From: Rhynchonema sp. JSB1_4
Lineage: Eukaryota; Nematoda; Chromadorea; Monhysterida; Xyalidae
Length of the DNA stretch: 64,000 nt
Assembly: GCA_030248065.1 (NCBI GenBank)
Contig: JASAMV010005808.1
Coordinates: 1 to 64,000 of the forward strand
Direction of reading: 5' to 3'
Shown: positions 1-12,825 of the stretch, piece by piece
Layout of the letters: each line of letters starts with the position of its first letter
Position numbering within the stretch: the first letter of the stretch is position 1
Notes under the pieces: model-generated
What the model saw: the letters and a program-made list of their open reading frames with translations, nothing else
What the model was told of the DNA's origin: nothing
Database searches by the model: none
Position numbers and translations under genes: made by a program

Positions 1-1221
1 GTTTCTCCCCATTGTACCGTCATAAGTATACGGTTAGACTTGTTTCTTCCATTTGTACCGTCAGAAGTCTAGGCTAGGTTTAGTTACGGATGTTGCATAA
101 TTCCGTAAGCCTGTTTAGGCTCTTTTTTCCTAGTTAATGGGGGGGGTCAATTAATGGGGGGGTTCTATTTCCGACAATACGGTACACTAAGGTCCCCGCC
201 GGACCAGGAACTACCGTATTGTCGGAAATAGAACCCCCCATTAATTGACCCCCTCATTAATTGAACCCCCCTAAATGGCTCGAAATCAAAAATAGAACCC
301 CCCATTAATTGACCCCCCCATTAATAGAACCCCACCCCCAACCTTCACCGTACCACAAATTAGTGGTATGGTAGGGCTGTGTTGTTGTGTCAAACGTTGT
401 TTAAGCTTGCGTACACAACAGAATACAGCTTTTTAAGCATAATTGCCGCTGTTGAAGTTAGAAAATACCGAAAACAAGCCATTTTTATGGGCATTATTAA
501 CAAATATTTTTTTCGTCGGGGGGCCAAAAAAAATAACACCCCCCCATAACCCGCCCCCCCCAAAACCCAACCCCCCCAAACCCCCCCGGAAAAAACGCCC
601 CCCCTTTTCCCCCCCGCTACACTGCGCCCAGAAGAAGGAACTCAAAGCATCTATTGGGACACTTGGGTCCCGGCAGTGTAGTTCCTGCGTTTCTGGTCCG
701 GAGAGAGAGATAGCGGACCCCCGACCCCGAGGGGGGGAGGGTGGAGGATGGAGGGGGTAGGGGGAAGACTCCAAGTTCAGGGAAAAGTCACTGTTTGAGG
801 TAGAAAATATGATCTATTTTTGCCCCTTTCTGGAAAAAATTCTTCATAAAAAGGGTATTTTGTGGCAACAATGGCCCTGGCCGCAATTTTGGACTTTTAA
901 ATCGGGGGCCGGAGTTTTGGTCAGTACGGCCGGACCGAATCTCTGAATACGCCGATCGACGGAGCCAACTGTACCATCGAAAACACAAAAAAGAGAAAGG
1001 CCAAGAACAAGGGTGACCCTGACCCAAGAACAACGCATTTTGGGAAAAGCTAGTCCAGTTTCAAAATTGACTTCCCTTTTTCTCAGGCTTAGGCTTGTTA
1101 AAAGTCTTAGAGCTTACCATCATGCCAATTCTTTAGACATTTGAAACTCGACATCGACAACGATAGGCGAACGAAGATCACGGCCAGGGGCTGCTCGCTT
1201 TGTTGCGTTTTCGATCATTCG
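1..1221. other. Gene-free flank with hairpin and poly-C tract
   Basis: I see no credible gene here. An inverted repeat (about 131-345) has arms built of TTAATGGGGGGGTC and TTCTATTTCCGACAATACGG around a short centre. A strongly C-rich stretch on the plus strand (about 530-620) and a G-rich stretch (720-760) give long open frames that are only low complexity. TTAGGC-like hexamers occur near 1085-1100. The first recognisable exon begins at 1222. Confidence 0.5.
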
Positions 1222-4200
1222 ATGGCAGGAGCTGTACCGGACGATGACGTCCTTCGCATGGCGGAGAAGGCGATTGCGTATGACAAAGCGAACCGCTTTG
1301 ATGCCGCAATTTATTTTTATCGGGTTGGTTGGTTTGGTTGGCTTTTTAATGACTTTACTGGCCGCCGCCGGTTCTATTTTGGTCGATCGAATTCCCACAC
1401 ATACGCGTGTCCAATGAACGCGAAACTGCAGTTCCTATCTGTTAAGGCGTTGTTTTAGGCTCAAAATCAGCCGTGAACAACTAGCGGAAAAACCGGTTTT
1501 TTTGTATTTCGTGAAAAAAAACGAAAAGAACCGCAGTGTGGGGAACCCAAATGAGGTATTTTCGAAGCAAGTTAATGTTAGCACGGACACTACAGGGGAC
1601 CGCCTCTCTGAAAAAATGGGTCTCACCCAGATCTTCCTGGCGTCTAATCCACCCAAGAGCATCCCTCAGTCATAAGTTGAGCGCAAGAGAAACCCAGGCC
1701 AGGCCAGCGACTACGTGTTCCCACCACTGCCAGATTAACTGGCAAAATTTGTCGGCGAAAATTTAGAAAAAGCACTTGCACCTAACGTGTTAAATTTTAG
1801 AATTTTGTTTTCTGAACAATGTGAAATATCTAGGTGCAAGTTGCACCTAACCTGCAATTTTTACGTGCAATTCTGAAATTTTAGGTGCAAATTGCGCCTA
1901 AAAAGTGTCTAAAAGGAGTGTGTAGCAGTGTTTCATTTACCGTAGTTCTTATAAATGTGAGCATGATTATAGTATTAGAGTAGTATAAAGTGAAAAAACC
2001 TATGCTCCGGTCCCAACTTCAAGTCCCAATACGCCCAAACCTGGGTACCCGGAAGCCGGCCAGCTGGCTGGCTTTCTTGCTCGGACCAACGACATCACAG
2101 CCCGTCGCCCATCCCATTGTGGTCATTTTTGGCATTGGCAAGAAGAAGAGAGCGGCACTGTCAAACCAGGGTCCCGTCGAAGCCGAAGTACCTTGACCTT
2201 AACACTAACTTAATGCTAACGCACTAACGTTAACATAAACGCAAACATAAAAGAGAAAATGACGACCAAAAACGCAAAGGATTTTCTCTTTTATGCTTAT
2301 TTTTATGTCAAGGTTAGTGTTTGGGTTCAGGTTAACGTTGGTGTTAACGTTAAGGTTTAGTTTAGGTTAACGTTGAGGTTCAAGTTAAGGCAATTTGGCG
2401 TCTGTGGACCGGGCCCTGTACTGTTGTAGGAAACTGCCACTGCGATTTTGAGCGCGATAAAGGCTGGGAAACTACCAGATTCGCATCGGTCGCAAGCTGT
2501 GTCGTACGTGGAAAGAGCTGAAGAACTGAAAACCGCAGGTTTGTCACCGCTTTCACATTTCTAGCGGTTTGTTTCACAAGCAAAAGTTTTTTATTTCAGC
2601 TGCCAAAGCTGAGTGCGCTGATCATATTGCCAGCAAATCGGAGCAGCAGGCAAGGCATCGTCGGGTGTTTTTATCCAATGCAACGCAAGGACTTTAATGC
2701 GACAAAGTCGCGATGACGAAACTGTGCACACGCAGCCAAAAAACAGTTGAATACCAAAGAATAAAAACCTGATTTATTTTAAGAATTGAGTTAAAAAAAA
2801 TAACGAAAGAAGCGGAAGGTGCTGGATGTCTGGTTGGGGTAAAAACAATCGCATGCACAATTCCGTAACTTCTTCGTAACGGTCAAAAGTGGATGTTAAC
2901 CGCGTTTGGTATTTTCATCACCATCCAACCCAAGACGTTATTATACCATGTATCCGACCAAACCATAGACGTTGTAAACGCTGCCTCAATGATGTCATTG
3001 GTCTGAGCCGGTCCAGGCTGTCCGTATTTCATTGAATGAACGCCATTCTATTGCAGCTGAACGTTGAGCGCGCCGAATTTCTGTTGTATCAGGCGCTGAG
3101 CGAAGACGAAGATGGCAATGCAAGTGAAGCTATAGCCTTGTATTCGGAGGCGATCGACCTCTGTTTGACCACGGTTGGTTGAGTGCGGTTATGTGGATTA
3201 AGTTCCTGTGGTCCACGATCCTGCCGATGTCTACGGCTTTTGCGAAAGCATTGACAAATACTTGAACTTGTATTTAATGCCCCAGCATAATTGGTGGATG
3301 TGCGTGTGCCACCGTGCCCGATTCCGAACCTTTGTCGTTTTTCCCAGAATTCGAAAGTGATTAAACGTAGGTGCAAATCGCCAAAAGTCTGTTGTGCTAC
3401 TGGTCACACAATGACTGTGGAGAATCGATCCAAGCATTTTCCTGAATTGACAAGCCAGACAGTGCGTTGCGCTGCGCGATCACGCACAAAACGTGCAGTA
3501 TACAGAAACGTGGTTGCTCTAGGTGAAATGTTTTGTCAGAAATACAAGTAGCTTAGTAGATGAGAGATGGTTACTAAGCCTGTATCACAAATTCTCCATT
3601 AGTCATTTTCTGACCAACACAAATCCTCAATGTGTACGTAATCCAAAGCCGTCCGAATGCGATGCGCTTTCACTTCGGTTTCACCCAATGTGCTTTCGAT
3701 TTCAGCGCCAGAATGTGGCCGCTTCGTCGACGCTGAGCGATCAGCTAAAGAAACTGGCCACTCGCGCTCTGGAGCGAGCCGAAGCGCTCAAGCACCAACA
3801 ACAACGGTTGTCGGCATCAACTGCCAGTTCACACAGCGACGTCTTGCCTTCGTCGTCCCCGACTACTGGCCTTGTTGTCACTGGTCTGAAATTTGGCTTG
3901 AAAATCGTCTTTTTGACACTACGAAACTCCGTGATTTTTATGCTTGTGGTTACCCGCAGGAATCGACCGTCTGTATGTGGGTGATGGTGAAAACATTCCA
4001 CCTGGCACCGCCACCAGCGTAATGCCCAAATCACCAAGTGGTGGTGGTCTTAGTCCTCAAATGTTGCGGCAGAATCGTGCCGCTCAACCAATCAAGTCGA
4101 AACTGGCTGGCAGTGCGGGATACTCGAATGAGGAACTGAATGTGCTGAGGTGTGAATTGGGTGCCAATGTGTTTTGGAAACGTCTGCTTATCCCAGACTT

Positions 4201-7200
4201 TTTCAAAGATTTTCAGGTATAATTTGCACTCAGATGGCAGAATTTTAAGTGCAAATTGGCAGATTTGGTTCAATCTTAGACACTTCAGGCACAAAACGTC
4301 AAAATTCTGAGTGCAATTTGCATCTAAGGACCAGATTTTTGTGTCAAAATAAAAACTATTAGGTGCAAATAGCACCCAAGAAGTGTCGAAAAGTATATCT
4401 TTTATCCAAATATATTTCCCGTCATTTCTTGCTTCCAGAATCACATCTCGTATCAATAATCGTGATTACGTACCGTTCATGGTGATGGTCGACCGGAAAG
4501 AACGATTCGCTTTTCCCGTACCATTCTCGTGAGTGCTTGATTGCTCTACTGTCACATCGCAAATATAATCTAGTGTTCGAAACATCGTCAACAGTAGTGT
4601 TGCAGTGACAAGGACGGACTGCCGCCATTGTCCGACAAGCAACGATCGAAACTGAAGGCGTGGGCTCGACCCAGCGATCTGGTCGATAATCCAAAGATTA
4701 TCAGTCGTATTGACAGCGGCACCATCAAACAGGTGCGCGGTATTTGCCTTCAAGATTAGCGCTCGGAAACATTCAACTTTGGTCATTTCACTGATTTGGG
4801 CTGGCTCAGCCAGATGTAACTGGTATTTTTTTGAATATCAACACAGAGTTTTTTCAAATTAGACTCAGGCGCCACGGCACCTAAATCACCGATTTTTATG
4901 GGCCAAGAAGACGTTCTGGCACCGAAATACGGGCCACACCAACCACTAAAAAACATAAGTTTTAGGTGCCACGTGCCACTGGCTCTTAAATTCAAAGGAA
5001 GTGTGGGTGCCATGGCACCTAAATTTCGTCAAAAAATATTGATTTGAGAAGCAATGAAAGATGGTGATTTTTGTCTGCCACATTGCAGACGATCGTGTCC
5101 GATTGCTCATTCGTTGCCTCATTGGCCGTCTCTGCCAGATACGAGAACAAAACTGGCAAACAGCTCATCACCAGGTGTGTATCTCATCTCGTCGTCTTCA
5201 TTTGTGATTATTGTTGTTTCTAAGGGCACCCTTAGTCATAGTGGAAAATGGAAATGGAAATGCAAAAAATATTCTATGTCCAAGTTTTCCATTTCCATTT
5301 CCATTATGACTAAGGGCATACTGGAAAATGGAAAATGGAAATGAAACAAAACATTTTCTGTGTGAAATCTGACCGATCAGCTGCCGAGAATTGGGTGGAA
5401 CAGAAAATGTTTTTGTCACATGAAAAAACATGACTGCTGCAGTTTCATTTCCATTTTCCAATATGCCCTTAGTCATACTGGAAATGGAAATGGAAAACTT
5501 GGACATAGATTATTTTTTGCATTTCCATTTCCATTTTCCACTATGACTAAGGGCGCCCTTATGCAAGATGAATTTGTGGTTCAATCTGTAATTTGTTTCA
5601 AATGTAAACTGTCGATTTGCAGGTGCATCTATCCGCAAGATAAAAACGGTCGGCCGCAATACAACCCGTGCGGGAAGTACATGATCAGCCTGCATCTGAA
5701 TGGTGTGCAGCGCAAGGTTGACGTCAACTGCGTAGTTTTGTCACCCAATATTCAAAGCAACACACCGGTTTCAATGGTTAGGTCATAATCGACGACCGTC
5801 TGCCAGTTGGTCACTACGGCGAGTTGTTATGTTCGCACAGTCAACAACGCGATGAACTCTGGGTGTCGTTGTTGGAAAAGGCGTACTTGAAAGTGATGGG
5901 CGGATACGATTTTCCCGGATCGAATTCGGTGTGCATCATTTTCGCATGTGACATCATTGTTCTAATGTGTATGATAAAGTTCTTCAATTTTGAGAACATC
6001 GACCTGCACGCGTTGACCGGCTGGATTCCGGATCGAATCGCCATTCGTCAGTCGGACGCCGATTTCAACGCCGACGCCGTCTTCGAGAAATTGTTCGATC
6101 GATTCCACAAGGGCGATTGTCTCATCACATTGGCCACTGGCAAACTACCAAAAAGCGAACAGGACCGCGCCGGATTGGTGGAATGTCATGCGTATGCCTG
6201 CCTGGACATCAGGAAAATACAGGTACCCCACTGGAAGTTGAGTTTCCATCAGCTTGAGTTTTACCACATGTGGCCCCGCGCGAAACATTAACCATTAGGT
6301 GCATACAGGGCAAACGATTGTTGATGGTGAAAAACCCGTGGACTCATCTGCGTTGGAAGGGACGATTCAGTGAACGTGACACGGCCACTTGGACGGCGGA
6401 GTTGCGCAAGGCCTTGGACTACAATCCGGAGGATGCGCAGCAATTCGACGACGGTTAGTAGATATTTTAGTTGAGGGTACTTCGTAAAACATTTGTCGGA
6501 TATAGGCAATCCAGCCGCTGATGTCACCGCTGCGAAATCTACAGTATACCAGAGTCTGAGCCATTACACCGTTTTTCGACTTATACATGAAGCGATTTTT
6601 CTTTAGTTCAATGTTTCATGCCACGCAGCTGTACTGTGTGAGCCGAATGGCTCTAAAGAGGTACAATTTTATAACACAGGAAATTTTTCTTTGAGCCACA
6701 GATTGAGATAGAGTTGCTCCACTAATTTTGACCAGCGTAAAAGTTATTCCTTTACAGCTAATGATCATCTTTTACGCTGGTCGAAATTAGTGGAGCAACG
6801 CTATCTCAAACTGTGGCCCAAAGAAAAATTCCCTGTGTTATAAAATTGTACCTCAGATAGAGCACTCAGCTCAGCCGCGTGGCTGAAAAGCAGCCTGAAA
6901 CATCGAACTACGTAAATATCGCTTCATGTCTAAGTCGAAAAGCGGTTGAACATCTCAGCCTCTGGTATACTGTAGATTTCGCGGCGGTGACATCAGCGGC
7001 TAGATTGCCTTTACACCTTCATCTACATGTTGTTAAGAGCGCGGGGGAATAGTAACAGATAGGTGTCAATGGAATGGGGTTCACAAATCGAAAAAAATGG
7101 ATTTCGCTCATATTGCACAAAAAGTTGACTACTACATTTACTAAGACACATACAAAATTTTGGTTCCAAACTCCAAAGCATTAAATAGTTATGGGCGCAT

Positions 7201-10200
7201 TTAATTGGGCAGGTCGAACATTTCTTGAAATTCCAAAAATGTACCAAGTTTATGTTGATGAGGCTGTCATTTGTTTTAGATCGCATGCTATTTAATGAAA
7301 ATAGCACATAATAGTCAATTTTTTATCTACTTTTCAACCATGTAAAAACAAAGGCAAAAATTCGCTGCATTTTCTCTTCCTTTAAGTTTTTCAAAAATCA
7401 GCTCTGAAATTTAGTGCATATCAAAAACAACCAATTTTAAAAAAGTCCTCACCGACGAATTCTTTCTATTTAATCTCAAAATGTGCGCCATAAAATTCTA
7501 ATATTGGTTTATAAATCTGGTTTGTGACAAATTTGAATATCTCCTGGAAAGTTTAGATAAAGAACATTTTTTTGTTTTTTTTTCTCACTTTTTTGTCTTT
7601 TTCTTTGCACGGATTCGCATTGGAGAAACGACCGATGTGGGTGTCACGAACGGCAACAAGATGTTTGTCAACGTGGTCTGAAAGTAAACAGCTTGTTCAT
7701 GACACATGACAAGCTATCAAAATGGATACAAGTTCAGAAATGCAAGCTATTTGGCACCGGCCGTGATTGGCAAAAATTCGCTGCAACCTGTCACTTGATG
7801 CATCACACGAAGTGAGCAACAAGCAACAACAACACACATTATACAAGCAGTCAACACACACATTATAGCTCCAGCACAACACGTTTTATGTAAACGGCAG
7901 AACACACATGCGCACGCGCAATTACATTTATGTAACACATTAAGGCAAGCCAGTGGCCGGATCGCATAGCGCAATCGGTTAGGCGCAGCATTGAACATGC
8001 GTGCGTGTGTCAGTCGCACAGGTTCAAACCCTGTAGCGTGTCCTTGTTTTGCGTCGCGGGTTTTGGGTGAACGTTTTACCATTATTACTTTTTATTTCGT
8101 AACTTGATGCAATGCAAAAACATTTAGAAATAGGCAAGAGTTGAACCAAACGAATAGCCATTCACAGATTGCTGCATTTTCCTAACAAACGGTTGTCTTG
8201 AAAAGCACATAAATTGAAAGCACTCTCGTGGTATTTACAGTTAAGAAACACATATGTAGGTTTCAGCAGCATACACATCAGAACTAATATTTGGCAATCA
8301 CATGCATCAATTTTTAGATATTCCATCATTCAATTGAGCTGCGCACCACGATAAAACAAGAAAAAAAATAAAACGACGAAATTTTTTTGCTTCATACTAA
8401 CATAAATTGCCGACAATATTCAAATTTGTCACAAACCAGATTTATACGCCAATACCAGAATTTTATGGCGCAAATTTTGAGACCCAATTGAAAGAATTCG
8501 TCGGTGAGGACTTTTTTAAAATTGGGTGTTTCTGAGAAGCACTCGTTTTTTTGACATTTTTTAAAAAAAATCCAATGGAAGAGAAAACATCCAATATCGT
8601 GCAACTATTTTTGCGCGGCTGGAAAGCGAACAAAAAACTGCTATATGTGTGCAAATTTCAGCACCGAATGTAGTTTATCGGCTGAGATCCAATTGGATTG
8701 ACATTTGTTTTTTCAGCATTTTTCATTTTTAAAATTTCCCAAAAATGCAAACCGAGCACCTTTAAATTGAAATTACTGAAAGTATACTTACATTTGGAAC
8801 GCCAAACTTGGTGAGCATTCCTAAATATGTTGTGGCATTGATTTCCCATCAAAAAAACCATATCCAAAATTTCAGTTTTGTGAACCGTACTTTGCGATTC
8901 TTACCACCCCACGCTCTTAAACGCAAACTATTGACTGCACTTACGATGCGCCCAAGTTCGTCTCTGTCTGTTTGAGGTGTGTTTTGGATCGACTACGAAT
9001 CAGTACTACACTTCTACGATGTGTTCTACGTGAATTGGAATCCCGAGCTGTTTCCGCACACATACTGCTTTCATGAGTATGTGAATAAAAAATCAGCTTT
9101 AAAATCATATTTGCCTTGGGTTGTTTTGTTCGGCTTAACCCCCACAACTTGTTGCAGTGCTTGGAAGTCTGGGGCTGGCCCGGTGAAAGATCTCTATACG
9201 ATCGCTGCTAACCCGCAATATTCACTCGAAGTCACGAATCAATCGTCAGCCACTGTTTGGGTGCTGCTCACCAGGCATATCACTGACAAGGTATCCTGTT
9301 GTTTTGTTTTGGAGTTTTTTTATAGTTTATTTATGTGTCTGGAATTGCTTTGTTGATTTGCAGGCCGATTTTGCCGACAACAAAGAGTTCATTACGGTGC
9401 TGGTCTACAAGAGTGGCGGGAAGAAGATCTATTATCCATGTGAGTGTAACTTGATTGGCACTGTTCCGTAGTTCTGTGTTCACACTCCATATTCATGGTG
9501 TAAATTGTGACCTTTTCACTGCTTGCTCGTCTCAAATGTGTCCAGTTTGTGTACACATGCGCAGTATTTGCAAGCAGGGCTGCTGTTGGTCAGACGATGT
9601 TTGCATACTTTTTGAACCCCAGCTAGGGGTTCGGCCGCTAGCTGCTAATTCTTGGAGTTGTGGTGTTATGTGGCTAATTTTAGCCATTTTTTCAAACCTT
9701 TTTGTGAGGTTCGATCTGGCTGGCTAGCTGGGGTATTCGTACTGCCCCGCCGTTCTTCTACATTCCCTATCTTGCAGTCGACCCCCGTCCGTACATTGAC
9801 GGCACGCGCATCAACAGTCCGCATTATTTGTGCAAGATCCCACTGACCGAGCCCGGCACGCATCGATTCACTTTGGTGGTGGCTCAGTACGAAAAATACA
9901 ACACCATCTACTACACAATCCGAGTGTTCGCAACGTGCGAATTTAAGATGCACAAAATCGTCGACAGTTACACGCACAATAAACAGGTTTTGGTGCTTTT
10001 TCTGGTGTCATTTTACCCATTTTTGCGCAACTGAGCTTGCTAATTCAGGAGACGGGCTCGTGGTCGGGCGCGACTGCGGGCGGGTGTGCCAATTATCGCG
10101 ATTCGTACGACAAGAATCCGATCTATCAATTATCACTCGACCAAACATCCGATTTGTGCGTCAGTCTGCGTGGACCCAAGCAATACAGTGTCGGATTCAC

Positions 10201-10480
10201 TGTCATTCAAGTGCAGAACAAGGGTGGCGCGTTCGACAAATGCACCAGTGAACCGTACAGGTTCCTTGAACTATAATTTCACATTTTGGCTTTTGCACTT
10301 TTAAGCTAAATTTGTGGATGAGCTACCAGTTTCAGACCGGGCTATTGCGTGCTGCCTCTCACCTCCGTGCCGTCTGGCGTCTACAACATTGTGCCAACCA
10401 CATTCCTGCCCAAACAAGAGGGCCCGTTCTTTCTGAATGTACAGTCAACCAGCAATTGTAAGATCTCAAGGCTACAGTGA
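1222..10480 (+). CDS. CAPN7: Calpain-7 (MIT-domain cysteine protease)
   Basis: Calpain-7 is a calcium-independent calpain-like cysteine protease that binds ESCRT-III through MIT domains. I assembled 18 exons: 1222-1327, 2600-2664, 3057-3173, 3706-3883, 3960-4149, 4439-4528, 4606-4732, 5089-5174, 5623-5716, 5782-5928, 5995-6222, 6309-6453, 8977-9076, 9158-9290, 9364-9439, 9778-9986, 10049-10260 and 10336-10480. They give 815 codons against about 813 in human. Two N-terminal MIT helix repeats are encoded in exons 1-4 ([20 protein letters not shown] in the second). The catalytic triad is visible: Cys in SDCSFVAS (exon 8), His in [11 protein letters not shown] (exon 11) and Asn in [10 protein letters not shown] (exon 12). 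Two C2-like domains follow, with [12 protein letters not shown] and [15 protein letters not shown] near the end. Exon 2 is the weakest: its phase fits but similarity is low. The start is the first ATG in frame with MIT1. Repeat elements occupy several introns, the largest being 6454-8976. Confidence 0.93.
1765..1915. repeat. GTGCAA/TTGCAC-rich intronic repeat
   Basis: Within a calpain-7 intron the motif TTAGGTGCAAATTGC and its complement recur several times, forming interrupted inverted repeats. A related stretch lies in another intron of the same gene at about 4210-4390, ending in a similar AAGTGTC sequence. The two look like diverged copies of one short interspersed element. Confidence 0.5.
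2195..2400. repeat. Imperfect hairpin repeat
   Basis: CTTGACCTTAACACTAAC on the left is matched by GTTAGTGTTTGGGTTCAGG and TTAACGTTAAGG on the right, and the AAAAGAGAAAATG/ATTTTCTCTTTT core pairs. This makes a foldback of about 200 bp in a calpain-7 intron. Confidence 0.55.
5220..5563. mobile_element. MITE with TA target sites (mariner-like ends)
   Basis: The ends are inverted copies of AGGGCGCCCTTAGTCATAGT flanked by TA on both sides, as expected for a TA-inserting element. Internal sequence is GGAAAATGGAAATGG in alternating orientation. It sits in a calpain-7 intron. A second, shorter copy lies at about 50008-50135 in an ADP-glucokinase intron. Confidence 0.7.
6508..7012. mobile_element. 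Foldback element, about 500 bp
   Basis: Long inverted arms pair: AATCTACAGTATACCAGAG near 6535 with its complement near 6965, and an inner pair around GACCAGCGTAAAAGTTATT (6731) and the complementary TTTTACGCTGGTCGAAATTAG (6772). It lies in the large calpain-7 intron. The inner GACCAGCGTAAAAGTT motif recurs elsewhere in the window (about 40600-40680 and 58370-58450), so it marks a repeat family. Confidence 0.75.
7033..8920. mobile_element. 1.9-kb terminal-inverted-repeat element without transposase
   Basis: The left end TTAAGAGCGCGGGG and right end CCCCACGCTCTTAA are inverted. Subterminal blocks are also inverted: the left block near 7440-7545 is repeated in complement at 8410-8535 (CTGGTTTGTGACAAATTTGA). 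No long reading frame is present, so it is non-autonomous. A tRNA-like sequence sits in its middle (7959-8043). The whole element is inside the calpain-7 intron 6454-8976. Confidence 0.7.
7959..8043 (+). pseudogene. tRNA-like sequence (tRNA pseudogene or SINE head)
   Basis: It has a clear A-box region (TAGCGCAATCGGTTAGGCG), a B box (GGTTCAAACCC) and a perfect five-pair T arm around TTCAAAC. The acceptor ends pair only partly (GGA/TCC and CGC/GCG with a bulge). The anticodon arm has no clean five-pair stem, so no anticodon can be assigned. A degenerate tRNA or tRNA-derived SINE fits better than a working tRNA. Confidence 0.5.
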
Positions 10481-10958
10481 CGGTTGAACTTGAAAGTGCT
10501 CAACATATTTTCATGTCCGCAAGTGCCTGTGAACAAACGTATCCCGTGTCATCTTCTCACTACTCAAGAATTTTAGCTTATTACAGACAGTCTACGTATA
10601 TGAGCTAACTGTACATTGTATTCGAATCGTGTGAAGTAAAACAGCATTTCTCACAATGACATGTCGGACATATTTTTTGAAACATCGTAAAGATTTCGAC
10701 AGCTCCCATACTACTGGTTGCTGTTATATTTCGTCATTTGTTGTCTGACGTGGCTGCCGTCCAGCGCACTGTGTGTGTCTGTGCTGATGATTCACTTGCG
10801 CTGACGGGTGCACGCACGCTGTGTGCTGGTTTGACGGCCGTACTTGGGTTTTCTCATGCGTATACACGTGCGTTATCAATGGTTATTATGCATGCACACA
10901 CATTTCATTTGTTGCAGATTGTTTATTCAAATTTTTTTCTGCCGGTCTGTCACTGAAT

Positions 10959-12825
10959 ATGGTTGAAATTCGCGAAGAAACTGATGAGGGCGCCGCTGGG
11001 GACCAGCCAGAACAGTCGACCAGTCAGGCACCACCCAGACACACGAATCAGAGGGGATCGGTGATTGTGAGTGTTTGTTTTCGAACGCAACTTCTGTTCA
11101 TAGTGTGGAGATTCTGGAGGCACGATGCACCTTGCTGGCGTTCAGTCTGGTTTGCTCGAACACCGCGATGGTTTGAGAACTTTTGTGATGTTTTAGAATT
11201 GGGATTTGATGCGCAAAAAAAGTAGTCTGGAGTCCGCAACCCTGGTCAAGTCTCCAGTCTTCCTAAAAAAAGCACGTGATCATGGCCCCACAACCCTGAT
11301 CTGATGTCAGACCAAAACGTTTCTGCCCGATTGATGGTTTCTGCCAAAAATTGCAGGCGCACCTTCAAAACCACCCTGTCGATTCATTGCTATGGATATT
11401 ACGCATGGTGACCGTGGTATTCACGCTGTTGTACGCTTTCCCGATTTTTGGCGTGCAGACACAAGCGTCGTTCTACTCGAAAACCTTGCTCGCTGGTCAG
11501 CTCTCCGCATTTTACTTCATTTTCAGACCTCTTGTGTGCTTTGAGTCCATGAGAATTTAGGTATCAGGAACCGAACCGGTATCGAAGGACTATGGTTTAA
11601 GAGCTTATTTGTCTCATTACCGTTGCGTGAGGTTTCGAATTGGTGTCTTTCAAAAAGATCCCTTCTTGTGGCACTAATTTTAGCCAATATTCACGCTTAC
11701 ATTGCAGGTGCGGCGACGAACGCGCTGCGTCTGCACCAACGTCTCGGCGGGTTCCATCTGAGTCGCGAATTCTTCTCACAAATGTTCCTCGAGGACGCGT
11801 GCCACTATTTGTTCTATTGCGTGCTCTTCCTCGGCTCGCACCCGGTCACCAGTGAGTTTCATCATTTTTTTCTCAAAATTTCATTCACAAACTGAAGAAT
11901 TAGGATCATAAACACAAAAACATGAAACATGAAATGCCCAATACAGCCCCTGTCACATTGCAGTGGTCCTTCTGCCGGTGTTCTTGTTCGCGTTTCTTCA
12001 CGCGTCCAGCTACACAATGCAGCTGTTAGCGGTGAGTGACTCTATACCGTTGTTTTTGGTGACTCAAAAGGCAGAAAACTGTTTCAATGTTTCTCATCAG
12101 GTCGCTGGAATGCACGATGGCACGCTAAATCGCCTGTTGCAACGTATCACTAGTGAATACATGCACACTTTGCTCAATGTGATTTCGTGTTCGGAGATAT
12201 TCATGATGCCCATGGTCGTTATGATGACGTTCATGTGCGTTTCGTTTATCGATTGGCTTTATGGTGTTCATACTTTTGTTTGAACCTTATGAAGTTGCAG
12301 CCCTAACTTTGACTATAGTGATAGAAGTATGACTAGGTATACCTATAGTTGAAAATCGTTCACTCTGGTTCAAATTAGTGCTGCTTGCCTCAGCTGTGTC
12401 ACAAAACATGATTCACGACGACCACTTGCCAACACCGAGTGCGTCCATGTCCAAATCTTATGACGGCTGTTGCTGTTTTTTTGTGATGATTGTTACACAA
12501 TTAACACTTTCCTTTAAACTGTTCAGGGGCTACTGCAGCCTTCTATTGCCGTTCATCTACTACCGATTTCTGACCATGCGTTACATGTCGCGACGCAACC
12601 CAAACACACGGTCAGTCTCAGTTGCAAATCTTTGTTTGCCTGCTATGTATGTGCTATATTCAAATTGACTTCGTTTATTATTTTCGTAGACAAGCATTCT
12701 ATCAAATCCGCGTTGCGCTCGACCAAGCCGTACAACAGCCCCGATGTCCGACGGCCATACGCTATGCTGTCGAGAGGGGCATTTCATTCGTTGAGCGTTT
12801 GGCGCCCGCTCCGACCGTCGCGTGA
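10959..12825 (+). CDS. TMEM33: TMEM33 / Krueppel-homolog-2 ER membrane protein
   Basis: TMEM33 is a conserved multi-pass ER membrane protein linked to reticulon-shaped ER and the unfolded protein response. Exons: 10959-11066, 11357-11495, 11708-11851, 11964-12031, 12101-12234, 12527-12610 and 12690-12825, with all phases compatible, giving 270 aa (human 247). The first exon encodes an acidic, hydrophilic N-terminus (MVEIREETDEGAAGD). Family landmarks follow: TNALRLHQRLGGFHLSREFF, FLEDACHYLFYCVLFLGSHP, FLHASSYT, SCSEIFMMP, LLPFIYYRFLTMRYMSRRNP and a C-terminal ISFVERLAP. Hydrophobic segments match the family's membrane spans. It starts about 480 bp downstream of calpain-7 in the same direction; I see no evidence of shared transcription. 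Confidence 0.94.

Noticed and set aside
443..774. Overlapping open frames of about 105-113 codons on both strands
   Set aside because: They come from C-rich and G-rich low-complexity DNA; the products are Pro/Gly runs with no family resemblance.
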